A program made the translations under genes and the position numbers. Below are positions 15,472 through 23,310 of a DNA stretch of 41,911 bases, in pieces. The number at the start of each line of letters is the position of its first letter. Position 1 is the first letter of the stretch. Source of the DNA: Flavobacteriia bacterium (GTDB taxonomy: Bacteria; Bacteroidota; Bacteroidia; Flavobacteriales_D; Crocinitomicaceae); assembly GCA_009924735.1 (NCBI GenBank), contig RFQZ01000025.1, positions 1 through 41,911 of the forward strand, read 5' to 3'. The notes under the pieces are model-generated. The model saw only the letters and a program-made list of their open reading frames with translations, made no database searches and was not told the DNA's origin.

Positions 15472-17588
15472 ATTTTTCTTTTTAAAAATTCTTTCGTTTC
15501 AGGAAAAAAATACAAGATTTCATTTCCTTTTTTCAACACCCATGTAAAAGGGTTAAATTGTTGAATCATATCAAATTCACATTCAACCACCTTCATTCCC
15601 ATGGTTGTAAAGATACCTCTTTTTTCATCTTTAAAAGCCAACAAACGGTCCCCATTCCAAAGCACAACATCGTCAAATTCCATCGGCAACACAAAGCCTT
15701 CCTCACATGAAAGGACACCCGTTTTCCCATCGCTTGAAACAGCGAACAACACATCATTCAATTTTTCAACGTAATCAAACTCAAAAAGTGTCATTTCCAT
15801 ACCTTTTCGATCCACAAACCCCCATTTCCCTCCTTTTTGCTTTAACACTGGCACCCATTTCCCAGGATCCCCAAGCTCAAAATAAGCCAAGGGCTTAGAC
15901 AACTTCCCAAGTGTATCCAACCCATAAAATTTTGATTTCTTTTGAATTAAAAAGGTACCATTGACCATCATGGATAACTTTATGAAATTCGGAAAGACAT
16001 CGTTCCAAATGGGATTCAATTTCCACGAGCGCGTATTCACGTGCGTGAACTTCTGGTTTTTCTGGACCAAAACAAACCCTTCCGAAACCTCCCCTATCGC
16101 ATCATACACCACGGGTATCAATGGATTCCCAATAAAATCAATCAAACCTTGCTTACCTTGCTTTGTAACCAGAAACCCATTTTCCTTGAGAACGATTTCG
16201 TCAAATTCAGTTTGAAGTACAGGATTTAATTTCGTGTTCCAAACCCCTGACCATCCCCTTTTCTGCACGCGAATAAACGCTTTGGAAAGGAATTGAATCT
16301 CTTGAAACTCAGGCTGCACAACAACTTTTCCTGCAATATCCAACACGCCGAACAATGAATCTTCTTTGAAAAACAAGTATTCCGAGGTCAACCAACCCAT
16401 GTCTTCGTACTGATTTTTGATCACTACTTTACCTGCACGGTTAATCAATCCATAGTTATTTTCATTTTGAAAAATCGCAACACCTTCCTGGAAATCGGAT
16501 ATAAATTGGAAGTTAAAAGGTATATGCAACTGTCCTTTTTTATCCACCACACCATAGGCATCACATAGCAAAGCGACGGCAAGCCCTTCCTTGAATTCAC
16601 CTACCCAATCGTATTTAGGTGAAATCCTAACCATTCCCGATTCATCCATAAAACCATAAAGCTCCTCCTTCACACAAGGATAAAGTGTTTTATCAAACAT
16701 CTCAAGCTCTGAAATCACGGCATCCTTAAATGGATAAGCGGGGTTATTCTTTATGAAGGCACTCATTTTTTCAGGAATGTAATTTCCTGCACTTTGGAGG
16801 AAAAATTCTTTCCAAATTCGGTTCACATTTTTATTCTCTGGATAGGTTTTGATGAACCGTTTAAATTCATTGGTATCGCTCGTTGTGCTGACCAACCTGT
16901 AAATTTCATCTTCTGCAGAAGCAGCCAAGGCATGACCAGGGTGATAGATGAGAAAACCTTGCAACTCTTTCTCTTCTCCTGATTTAACCCATTCCTTGTA
17001 AGTTTGGATGTGCATGCTTTGCTGAATTTGGTCCTTGTAAGTGGACTGAGGCGAAGTTTTAAGTAGCTTTTGGTAGCATAAGGAACCTTCATTTTTACAG
17101 GAATCCAACCAAAGCGAATCACGTAGATCCACCACCTTTTGAATCTCTTTAAACTGAGAGTGATTTTCAATGAACCTTGAATAAGGTTGGGGACTGTTGG
17201 ATTTCAATTGGAGCAAAAACAAGTAGTTACCCAGTATTTTTTGTTCCAAGGCAAGTACATTATCCACGCTCCATCCAAAGCTTTCATAACTTCTTTTTTT
17301 CTTTTGCTTGAGATCATTGACTTGAGACAGGCTTTGCCTAGAAATCCCGATGTACAACAAAGCACTGTCAACGTTCTCCATATCTTTGGAATTGAAGTAC
17401 AGCATTGCCTTCCCGTAGGCCGCAACCGAGGGGCAAATTTTCATACCCTGTGAAAAGCTCACAGAAGCCGTATGGTAGTTTTTTAATTTTAGCTGCTCAA
17501 ACCCTTTTTGAATGGGATCCAACGCATGCACAGCAATGGTTGGAAGCAAAGCAATGGAAAATAATAGGAGAAGCACGCGAGAAATCAT
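15468..17588 (-). CDS. Exported WG-repeat protein
   Basis: A 706-residue protein with a signal peptide (MISRVLLLLFSIALLPTIAV). Residues 25-310 look helical and may be TPR-like. From about 315 to the end there are roughly eight WG (KWG) repeats with a recurring pattern of Y/WG-x-x-D-x-x-G-x-x-x-x-P-x-F-D, for example YGVVDKKGQLHIPFNF, YGLINRAGKVVIKNQYED and WGFVDRKGMEMTLFEFD. WG repeats are common in Bacteroidota surface or periplasmic proteins of unknown function. The closely coupled TonB-like gene downstream suggests the product works in the periplasm. A promoter-like box ends 5 bp before its ATG. Confidence 0.82.
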   Translation of the reverse strand: MISRVLLLLFSIALLPTIAVHALDPIQKGFEQLKLKNYHTASVSFSQGMKICPSVAAYGKAMLYFNSKDMENVDSALLYIGISRQSLSQVNDLKQKKKRSYESFGWSVDNVLALEQKILGNYLFLLQLKSNSPQPYSRFIENHSQFKEIQKVVDLRDSLWLDSCKNEGSLCYQKLLKTSPQSTYKDQIQQSMHIQTYKEWVKSGEEKELQGFLIYHPGHALAASAEDEIYRLVSTTSDTNEFKRFIKTYPENKNVNRIWKEFFLQSAGNYIPEKMSAFIKNNPAYPFKDAVISELEMFDKTLYPCVKEELYGFMDESGMVRISPKYDWVGEFKEGLAVALLCDAYGVVDKKGQLHIPFNFQFISDFQEGVAIFQNENNYGLINRAGKVVIKNQYEDMGWLTSEYLFFKEDSLFGVLDIAGKVVVQPEFQEIQFLSKAFIRVQKRGWSGVWNTKLNPVLQTEFDEIVLKENGFLVTKQGKQGLIDFIGNPLIPVVYDAIGEVSEGFVLVQKNQKFTHVNTRSWKLNPIWNDVFPNFIKLSMMVNGTFLIQKKSKFYGLDTLGKLSKPLAYFELGDPGKWVPVLKQKGGKWGFVDRKGMEMTLFEFDYVEKLNDVLFAVSSDGKTGVLSCEEGFVLPMEFDDVVLWNGDRLLAFKDEKRGIFTTMGMKVVECEFDMIQQFNPFTWVLKKGNEILYFFPETKEFLKRKM

Positions 17589-17593
17589 CTGAA

Positions 17594-17623
17594 CAAAATT
17601 ACTAATCTAACCTCACACTTGAA
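17594..17623 (-). promoter_or_regulatory. Predicted promoter of the WG-repeat/TonB-like pair
   Basis: TAATTTTG (17594-17601, minus strand) fits TAnnTTTG exactly and TTC (17621-17623) is placed 19 bp upstream. The ATG is only 5 bp downstream of the box, which would predict a leaderless or nearly leaderless mRNA. Confidence 0.45.
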
Positions 17624-17644
17624 AGATGTGTTATTTTTACAAAT

Positions 17645-18304
17645 ATGAAGACCGATAAAAACCCAAAATACTTCTACGACACGACCGACTTTCCTCATTT
17701 AAAATTTCTAGAAAGCGAGACCGAAACGCTAAATAAAGAACTTCACCAATTGGCATCCAACCCTTTAAATACAGCTTGGCTCGAGACCTTTCCGGATTAC
17801 ACAAGCGGCATCGCTCCAAAAGCCTGGGAGGTTTTTACCTTTCGTTTTTTTGGAATGAACCATTCCGAAAACATCAGACTTAGTCCCAAAACCTATGAAA
17901 TTATTTCAAGCATTCCATCCCTGATCTCCTGTGACTTTTCAAAAATGAAGGGCCAAACTGAAATTCTTCCGCACAAAGGTTATTCAAAAATGGCATTGCG
18001 TTGCCACCTACCTCTCTTGGTCCCTGAAGGAAATACTTGTGGAATAATGGTTGGAGACGAGGTCCGTTTTCATGAAGAAGGAAAATTGATCATTTTCGAC
18101 GATTCTTTTACCCACAGCGCATGGAACCGCAGCCATTCTGAACGTATTGTACTCATGTTTGACATACCCAACCCGCTTTGGGGCTACACCTCGGAAGAAA
18201 TAAGCTCCTACAAGGTCAAACACCTCGACGATCCTTTTTTGCTCAACATCGCTACAAAGGAAAGATGGCTAGAAGCCTACGAACAAAAGATTCTACCCCT
18301 TTAA
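17645..18304 (+). CDS. Aspartyl/asparaginyl beta-hydroxylase-fold protein
   Basis: A 219-residue soluble protein of the Asp/Asn beta-hydroxylase family (Fe(II)/2-oxoglutarate-dependent oxygenases). Visible motifs are HKGYSKMALRCHLPL (probable first iron-binding His plus the Arg/His of the core), MVGDEVRFHEEGK, and FDDSFTHSAWNRSHSERIVL, which holds the distal His and the 2-oxoglutarate-binding Arg. The family includes LpxO, which hydroxylates lipid A acyl chains, and enzymes that act on carrier-bound substrates; neither role can be assigned. It converges on the GNAT gene with a 12-bp overlap and stands next to the acyl/glycan cassette, so a related hydroxylation step is a reasonable guess. Confidence 0.8.
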   Translation: MKTDKNPKYFYDTTDFPHLKFLESETETLNKELHQLASNPLNTAWLETFPDYTSGIAPKAWEVFTFRFFGMNHSENIRLSPKTYEIISSIPSLISCDFSKMKGQTEILPHKGYSKMALRCHLPLLVPEGNTCGIMVGDEVRFHEEGKLIIFDDSFTHSAWNRSHSERIVLMFDIPNPLWGYTSEEISSYKVKHLDDPFLLNIATKERWLEAYEQKILPL

Positions 18305-18892
18305 AGCCAAATGGCTGTTGATTTGAGGAAGATTTTTTGGAGAAACCTCTCCTTCCAAGACCATCTCTTCATTCTTAAGTGCCCCGACATTCCAATTATT
18401 TTTGGACTTCAAAAAACCTTCTTTTGTTAATACCATGGTGAGTTTATTTTCATTTTGGGAAATACATTCATACCCTAACATTTCATTGAAGCTACGCGCA
18501 ACCGAGTTGTCTGCTTTCACCTGGGCAATGGAAGTATTCACTCCTAGTTTTTCAAAACAAAATCTCAAAAGCAAGAGGGAAGCCAGCGCAGGAATTTGGG
18601 TAGTTAGGATTTCTTGTTTCCCCATAAAAATTCCCCCTTCACCGGTTAAGGTCGTTGGATTTACATTTTTCGCATAGATCACACCTACATCTTCGCCATC
18701 AGCCGAGATGATAAAGTAATAGTTCAGCGGGTTGTCAATGGAATCAAACCAAGCAATCTGTTGCACTTCCGAAATTTCTTCTTGAAAAAACATCTGCGAA
18801 CGCACATGGGGCGCATTCCTCCACATTCGTATTTGCTGAACATCAACTTTGGTCACCCTTCTCAAAACAATGCCATAACCAATCAATTTCAT
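18293..18892 (-). CDS. GNAT-family N-acetyltransferase (PseH-like)
   Basis: A 199-residue GNAT protein. The N-terminus MKLIGYGIVLRRVTKVDVQQ with IRMWRNAPHVRSQMF resembles PseH/RimJ-type acetyltransferases, several of which acetylate amino sugars at surface glycans. The acetyl-CoA-binding region falls around residues 85-125, and KADNSVARSFNEMLGY is the usual C-terminal motif. It overlaps the GT2 gene by 4 bp and is the last gene of the minus-strand cassette. Acetylation, or acylation from the cassette's carrier protein, of an amino sugar is the inferred reaction. Confidence 0.8.
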   Translation of the reverse strand: MKLIGYGIVLRRVTKVDVQQIRMWRNAPHVRSQMFFQEEISEVQQIAWFDSIDNPLNYYFIISADGEDVGVIYAKNVNPTTLTGEGGIFMGKQEILTTQIPALASLLLLRFCFEKLGVNTSIAQVKADNSVARSFNEMLGYECISQNENKLTMVLTKEGFLKSKNNWNVGALKNEEMVLEGEVSPKNLPQINSHLALKG

Positions 18893-19788
18893 GACAAGGT
18901 TTCTTGAATTAAAAAGGCAGGTGCATGGTTTAACTTAAGCAGGATTTTACGGATGTAGATTGCAATGACACCCAAGCTAAACATCAAAACACCAGTTGAA
19001 AATAAGATACTCACAATCAATGATGTATAGCCTTCTACTTCAATTTTATGTACATATTTTTTATACAACACAAAGACCGCTATCAATGCATTTACAAAAG
19101 CGATCCATGCGCCTAAACGCGCAATCCACTTAAGCGGTTTGTCCGTGGCATAAAAGGATTTTCCTGCAGCCAATGCGAAGAGATTTGATAACCCATAGCG
19201 GCTTCTGTTTTTCGTTAATGAAACCTGTAAATCGCAAAAGCCCAAATCATCGGTGTACCATCGAATGCGTTCGTCCACAAACAAAGCTTGGGTGTTTTCC
19301 ATAGCAATGGCCTTGTAGAGTGTTTTATGCAGCAAACGCACGCTGCTTCCTTTCCCATGGTACTGACCCATGAACCCAGAAATCCAACGGTAAAGGGCGG
19401 TAAAAAGGCTCCGAAGAAAACTTCGTCTCACCTCAAAACTACCGTAATAGATCAGTTTCGGTAAAGATTCGTTTGCCGCAATTAGGTTTTTTATTACCGG
19501 AACAATTTCCGCATGGTCATCGTCCAAGGTAATTACATAATCACCTTCAGCGATGGAAAAACCAGCCTGAAGCGCAGCATGTTGTCCAAAATTACGGGTG
19601 AATCTTGCCTTTTTCAGAGGAAATGTAGCAGTCAAGGTTTTTATTTTCTCCCATTCATTGGGTTTACCGCCATCATCCACCAGGATGATTTCCATATCCA
19701 GTGAAAGTTTTTCCAATTGAATCAACACAGCTTGAACACCTGAAAAATGATTTAACGTTGGAATTACAATTGAATACCGAACACCCAT
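18889..19788 (-). CDS. Glycosyltransferase family 2 with two C-terminal membrane helices
   Basis: A 299-residue GT2 enzyme. MGVRYSIVIPTLNHFSGVQA is the standard N-terminus, so the start at 19788 is preferred over an in-frame ATG at 19866 that would run into the SDR gene. The donor-binding and metal site is YVITLDDDHAE with D89-D91, and the N-terminal VDDGG motif is at 38-42. Two helices near residues 210-235 and 250-285 are like those of ArnC/GtrB/DPM1-type enzymes, which load a sugar onto undecaprenyl phosphate. It lies 4 bp after the SDR gene and overlaps GNAT by 4 bp. The likely role is making a lipid-linked sugar; the sugar is unknown. Confidence 0.87.
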   Translation of the reverse strand: MGVRYSIVIPTLNHFSGVQAVLIQLEKLSLDMEIILVDDGGKPNEWEKIKTLTATFPLKKARFTRNFGQHAALQAGFSIAEGDYVITLDDDHAEIVPVIKNLIAANESLPKLIYYGSFEVRRSFLRSLFTALYRWISGFMGQYHGKGSSVRLLHKTLYKAIAMENTQALFVDERIRWYTDDLGFCDLQVSLTKNRSRYGLSNLFALAAGKSFYATDKPLKWIARLGAWIAFVNALIAVFVLYKKYVHKIEVEGYTSLIVSILFSTGVLMFSLGVIAIYIRKILLKLNHAPAFLIQETLS

Positions 19789-19792
19789 TTTT

Positions 19793-20530
19793 TTATGAAT
19801 TAGAGGTATCCAAAAGCAATCCCCCATCAAGTTGCAAGGAAGAACCCGTAATCCAACGCGCGGCATCGCTTAAGAGAAACATACAAGGTTCAGCGACATC
19901 ATTGGGTTCTCCAATTCCTAAAGGGTATTTGCTTTCGATTTTTTTTAAGTCTTCATCGCTGTAGGCTTTCACAGAAGCATCAAACATGGGCGTTTTCACA
20001 AGGGCACACACGAGGGTGTTTACGCGAATTTTCTTTCCTGAAGTTTCCAAGGCCAAAGATTTCGCGAAAGATTCCAATGCTGCTTTAGAAGCGGCATACA
20101 TCGAACCACCACGGTAGGGAAACATGCTGGAAACGGAAGACATAAAAACAATACTGGCACCTGGATTAAACCGGTTATGAAGTAAAATTGCGTTTGCCAA
20201 CTTCACACAAGAAAAATAGTTCACCTCGAACAACGTTTCTCTTCCGGTTTCATTCATATACTTTATCGGTTGTGGATTTATGCTTCCAATGCAATTTACC
20301 CAACCGTCTAAAATCTCAATTCCCTGAATAAATTCGGGATTTTCCAAGGCATCCCACTGAATCATTTTTACATTGGGATTGGCGTTCAAAAACTCTAAAA
20401 TACCTGTTAACTTACTTCGATGGGTACCGATTACATTTCCTCCTTCTTCCAAAATTTTTATGGCAACCGCGGTACCGATTGCCGAAGAAATGCCTGTGAT
20501 TAGGTACGTTTTTCCTTCAATTCCTTTCAT
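19793..20530 (-). CDS. SDR-family oxidoreductase (FabG-like)
   Basis: A 245-residue short-chain dehydrogenase. The cofactor motif is TGISSAIG (12-19), and the active site has S131/S132 and Y145-x3-K149 (YAASK). The C-terminus LLSDAARWITGSSLQLDGGL is typical of FabG-like 3-oxoacyl-ACP reductases. Its start overlaps the KASIII gene by 14 bp. In this context it most likely reduces a 3-ketoacyl-ACP made by the adjacent KASIII proteins. Reduction of a keto-sugar is the alternative. Confidence 0.85.
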   Translation of the reverse strand: MKGIEGKTYLITGISSAIGTAVAIKILEEGGNVIGTHRSKLTGILEFLNANPNVKMIQWDALENPEFIQGIEILDGWVNCIGSINPQPIKYMNETGRETLFEVNYFSCVKLANAILLHNRFNPGASIVFMSSVSSMFPYRGGSMYAASKAALESFAKSLALETSGKKIRVNTLVCALVKTPMFDASVKAYSDEDLKKIESKYPLGIGEPNDVAEPCMFLLSDAARWITGSSLQLDGGLLLDTSNS

Positions 20531-21572
20531 AGTTCATCAACTTGGTTTTAAAGACCTTGGATTCAAAACACAGGGTTGCCCAAGAGAATCCAACTCCGAA
20601 CCCACAAAATAGCCATTTTTTAGGAGGATTTCCCAATAAATATTTAGCATTTACACAAAGGGTTAAAGGAATAGAGGCTGAGCTGGTATTTCCAAAGTGC
20701 TCTATTGAGGTCAAAAATTTCGCTGGCTCCACTTTTAATTTTTTCGCTATGGTCTTTGTAATCAATCCATTGGCTTGATGAAGTACAAAATAATCAACTT
20801 CATCCACAGAAACACTTGCAAATGCTAACGCAGACAATATGGTTGAAGGAACATGTTTCAATGCAAAGTTAAATACCGAAAGTCCGTCCATTTGCAAATG
20901 CTTCAACGAACGTACTCCTCCCTCGTATACAACATCTTGTTCATCAAAGGTACCATAGGGATTTCTTGAATGCCCTCCGGGAATGACAATGGCATCCTTC
21001 CCCTTTCCATCACTCCCCGAATTAAAAAACCATTCACTGGCGGTGGAATCATATGAAATCAAAGTGGCTGTACCGGCATCGCCAAACAAGGGAAAAGTAC
21101 TTTTATCTTGTGGATGGGTGGAGATGGTGGATTTATCACCTGCCAAGAGCAAAGCTTTCTTAAATTGTCCCTGCTGCATAAATTGACCCATCATGTTGAG
21201 TCCGTAAACATAACCCGAACACCCGAGGTTCACATCAAAGGCGAGACATTGGGTTGGAATCCCTAATTTTTCTTGTAAAATAATCGACGTAGCTGGTAGA
21301 AAATGGTCCGCTGACTGGGATACAAAAATCAACAAATCGATGGAATCCTTTGCGTCAAAATCGTCCAACAAAGCCTTGGCAGCAAACAAACACAAATCAG
21401 AACAGGTAACATTTTCAGGCGCAACCCTTCGGGCATGAATCCCGGTGTTTTTTTCAAACATGGCTGCGGCGCTTTCGTCAAACGCTGGATAATCCTTGGT
21501 GTAAGCGACTTCTGAAGGAACGCAAGCATAGATTGCTTCAATGCGTGTAGAATGGGCTGAATTATTCGCCAC
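20517..21572 (-). CDS. 3-oxoacyl-ACP synthase III-like protein (copy 1)
   Basis: A 351-residue thiolase-fold condensing enzyme. The Cys-His-Asn triad is complete: C118 in NLGCSGY, H265 in LHQANGL and N295 in FGNTSSAS. This suggests an active KASIII that condenses an acyl-CoA with malonyl-ACP, or transfers an acyl group. It overlaps the ACP gene by 11 bp and the SDR gene by 14 bp. It differs strongly from the second KASIII at 21814, so it is not a recent duplicate. It is unlikely to be the housekeeping FabH because it sits in a glycan cassette with its own ACP. Confidence 0.88.
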   Translation of the reverse strand: MANNSAHSTRIEAIYACVPSEVAYTKDYPAFDESAAAMFEKNTGIHARRVAPENVTCSDLCLFAAKALLDDFDAKDSIDLLIFVSQSADHFLPATSIILQEKLGIPTQCLAFDVNLGCSGYVYGLNMMGQFMQQGQFKKALLLAGDKSTISTHPQDKSTFPLFGDAGTATLISYDSTASEWFFNSGSDGKGKDAIVIPGGHSRNPYGTFDEQDVVYEGGVRSLKHLQMDGLSVFNFALKHVPSTILSALAFASVSVDEVDYFVLHQANGLITKTIAKKLKVEPAKFLTSIEHFGNTSSASIPLTLCVNAKYLLGNPPKKWLFCGFGVGFSWATLCFESKVFKTKLMNYERN

Positions 21573-21804
21573 GGCGTTGTTTTACCAAGGTGAATAATGC
21601 TTGTACCGTAGTGACGTTTTTCAACTCTTCCCCAGAAAGCAAAACTTGATATTCTATGTCGATCATTGCTACCAACAACAACACATGCATACTGTTCCAA
21701 CCTTCAATGGATCTTAGATTTGACGTTGGCTCAAGCTCCAAATGAGGAACATCGTCAAATGCCGCAAGGATGTTCTTAATAAATTCTTGAATCTCCATGC
21801 TCAA
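21562..21804 (-). CDS. Acyl carrier protein-like
   Basis: An 80-residue small acidic, helical protein. The attachment site is GWNSMH with Ser38; the residue before the serine is Asn where Asp is usual, but the rest of the fold (EGWNSMHVLLLVAMIDIEY) fits an ACP/PCP domain. It would carry a phosphopantetheine-linked acyl chain for the two flanking KASIII enzymes. It sits exactly between them, 9 bp from the upstream one and overlapping the downstream one by 11 bp. The housekeeping AcpP is expected elsewhere. Confidence 0.82.
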   Translation of the reverse strand: MSMEIQEFIKNILAAFDDVPHLELEPTSNLRSIEGWNSMHVLLLVAMIDIEYQVLLSGEELKNVTTVQALFTLVKQRRGE

Positions 21805-21813
21805 AATTAAGAA

Positions 21814-22815
21814 TCAAATTGATTCATAGCGCAAAAGGGTACCACACCATGAAAAGCCAACCCCAAAACCAAGGATTACAATTTTATCACCTGGTTTAAA
21901 CCTTCCTTCCAATTCAGCCTTTTTCCATGCGATTGGAATGGAACAAGAAACGGTGTTGCCGCCATCATTCATCTGGTAAATCATTTTTTCAGGTGGGATA
22001 TTACACTTTTTTTGAATGGTATTAAGTACCAGGTTACTTGCTTGGTGAAAAAGATAATGGTCGATTTCTTCTGCAGTCACCTTATTGGTTTCCAAAATTG
22101 AATGAACTGCTTCGGGCACGTGTTTAAGCACCATTTTCAAAATACCCAATCCATCCATGGAAATCCTGCCTTGTCGCTGTATTTGAGGTTCATTCTTGTA
22201 TTCCAACAAAAACGTTTCATCAAAAGGGAATTTGGCCCCTCCCTTTAACACGTTGAGGTAATTAAAACCTTCACCATCGTTTCCAAAAACAAAATTTGAT
22301 TCCTTTTCTACCTCCTCTTTTTCCACCCAAACGGCAACACCTGCATCCCCAAATAAAAACTTCAATTCACGGTCTTCAGAATGAATGGCTTGGGAAGGGA
22401 TTTCACCCAACAAGATGAGTACATTTTGAATGTTCGGATTTGAAAAGAGTCCTTTCACCATACTAAGGGCCATTGGAAATCCAGCACAGCCGAAAGGTAA
22501 ATCCATGACACCGCAGTTCTTTTTTAAACCTAGTTTATGATGCAAAACACTGCTGGTGGTTGGGGTCTTGAAATCCAAGGTCAAAGATGAAAAAATAAGG
22601 AAATCAACTTTCTCTGCAGGCAATTTTTCAAGCATTCTTTGGGCAGGAAGCAACACCAAATCCGAGGCGGTCTCACCTGGCTCAGAAAGATACCGTTTTT
22701 CGACCCCAACTTGATGCAAAAATTGTCGATAAACCGCTTCATCTCCATCAAAATCTGGAGGACTTAGGATATGTTGATTTTCGGGATATCCAATTTCAAT
22801 TTCCCTGATTTTCAT
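21814..22815 (-). CDS. 3-oxoacyl-ACP synthase III-like protein (copy 2)
   Basis: A 333-residue KASIII-fold protein and the first gene of the six-gene cassette. The triad is complete: C110 in LPFGCAGFP, H257 in LFHQASNL and N287 in GGNTVSCSIP. The region around the cysteine differs from copy 1 (PFGCAGF versus NLGCSGY), so the two enzymes probably use different partners or act as a pair. It starts about 110 bp from the divergent plus-strand secreted-protein gene. The substrate is unknown. Confidence 0.87.
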   Translation of the reverse strand: MKIREIEIGYPENQHILSPPDFDGDEAVYRQFLHQVGVEKRYLSEPGETASDLVLLPAQRMLEKLPAEKVDFLIFSSLTLDFKTPTTSSVLHHKLGLKKNCGVMDLPFGCAGFPMALSMVKGLFSNPNIQNVLILLGEIPSQAIHSEDRELKFLFGDAGVAVWVEKEEVEKESNFVFGNDGEGFNYLNVLKGGAKFPFDETFLLEYKNEPQIQRQGRISMDGLGILKMVLKHVPEAVHSILETNKVTAEEIDHYLFHQASNLVLNTIQKKCNIPPEKMIYQMNDGGNTVSCSIPIAWKKAELEGRFKPGDKIVILGFGVGFSWCGTLLRYESI

Positions 22816-22880
22816 TCTTTAAAAGTTACTTATTAAAAAATCCTTGTTGATTATTAACTGCATAGCTCGAAGTATGCAAA

Positions 22881-22910
22881 TTCAAATATGGCAACTTTTA
22901 ATTACATTTG
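22881..22910 (+). promoter_or_regulatory. Predicted promoter of the 22927 gene
   Basis: TACATTTG (22903-22910) fits TAnnTTTG exactly and TTC (22881-22883) is 19 bp upstream. The ATG at 22927 lies 16 bp after the box, so the leader would be about 10 nt. The 111-bp gap also has to hold the divergent start of the KASIII cassette, for which no equally good box was seen. Confidence 0.45.
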
Positions 22911-22926
22911 ACGTCAACAGCCCGCC

Positions 22927-23310
22927 ATGAAAAATATATATTTTACTTTATTACTTTTTCTCACCTCTTTTACCTTTGCGCATAGCCAACCCCTAAAAAA
23001 CGGATTCAACAAACCGGTCACTCCAATTTCCCCTGAACATACAGCCAATTCAACGGCACCTACCACAGACGTAGAAGTTATTTTTCACGAGAAAGGAACA
23101 CGTTCAGCCGCCGCAGACAAATACATTGTTGACATAAAAAAACTCAGCAATTACTTCAAAAGAAACCAAATCCCTACGCATTTTCCGAAATACGATAAAG
23201 ACTTATCGTTTGATGCAAACAAACTGGTTGCCATTCAATGGGTAAACAAGCACAAGCGATTTTTGAAAAAAGAGGAAAAAGAAAAATTTAAAAACAAGTA
23301 CAAGCTTTGA
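22927..23310 (+). CDS. Small exported protein of unknown function
   Basis: A 127-residue protein with an N-terminal signal peptide (MKNIYFTLLLFLTSFTFAHS). The mature part has a Thr/Pro-rich spacer and then a basic C-terminal half (KKLSNYFKRNQIPTHFPKY, KHKRFLKKEEKEKFKNKYK). No known domain was recognised. Its stop overlaps the TTG start of the next gene by 4 bp, so the two are coupled and it may assist that secreted protein. Confidence 0.7.
   Translation: MKNIYFTLLLFLTSFTFAHSQPLKNGFNKPVTPISPEHTANSTAPTTDVEVIFHEKGTRSAAADKYIVDIKKLSNYFKRNQIPTHFPKYDKDLSFDANKLVAIQWVNKHKRFLKKEEKEKFKNKYKL

Noticed and set aside
19789..19866. Earlier ATG for the GT2 gene
   Set aside because: It would overlap the SDR gene and add residues that do not fit GT2; MGVRYSIVIPTLN is the usual start.
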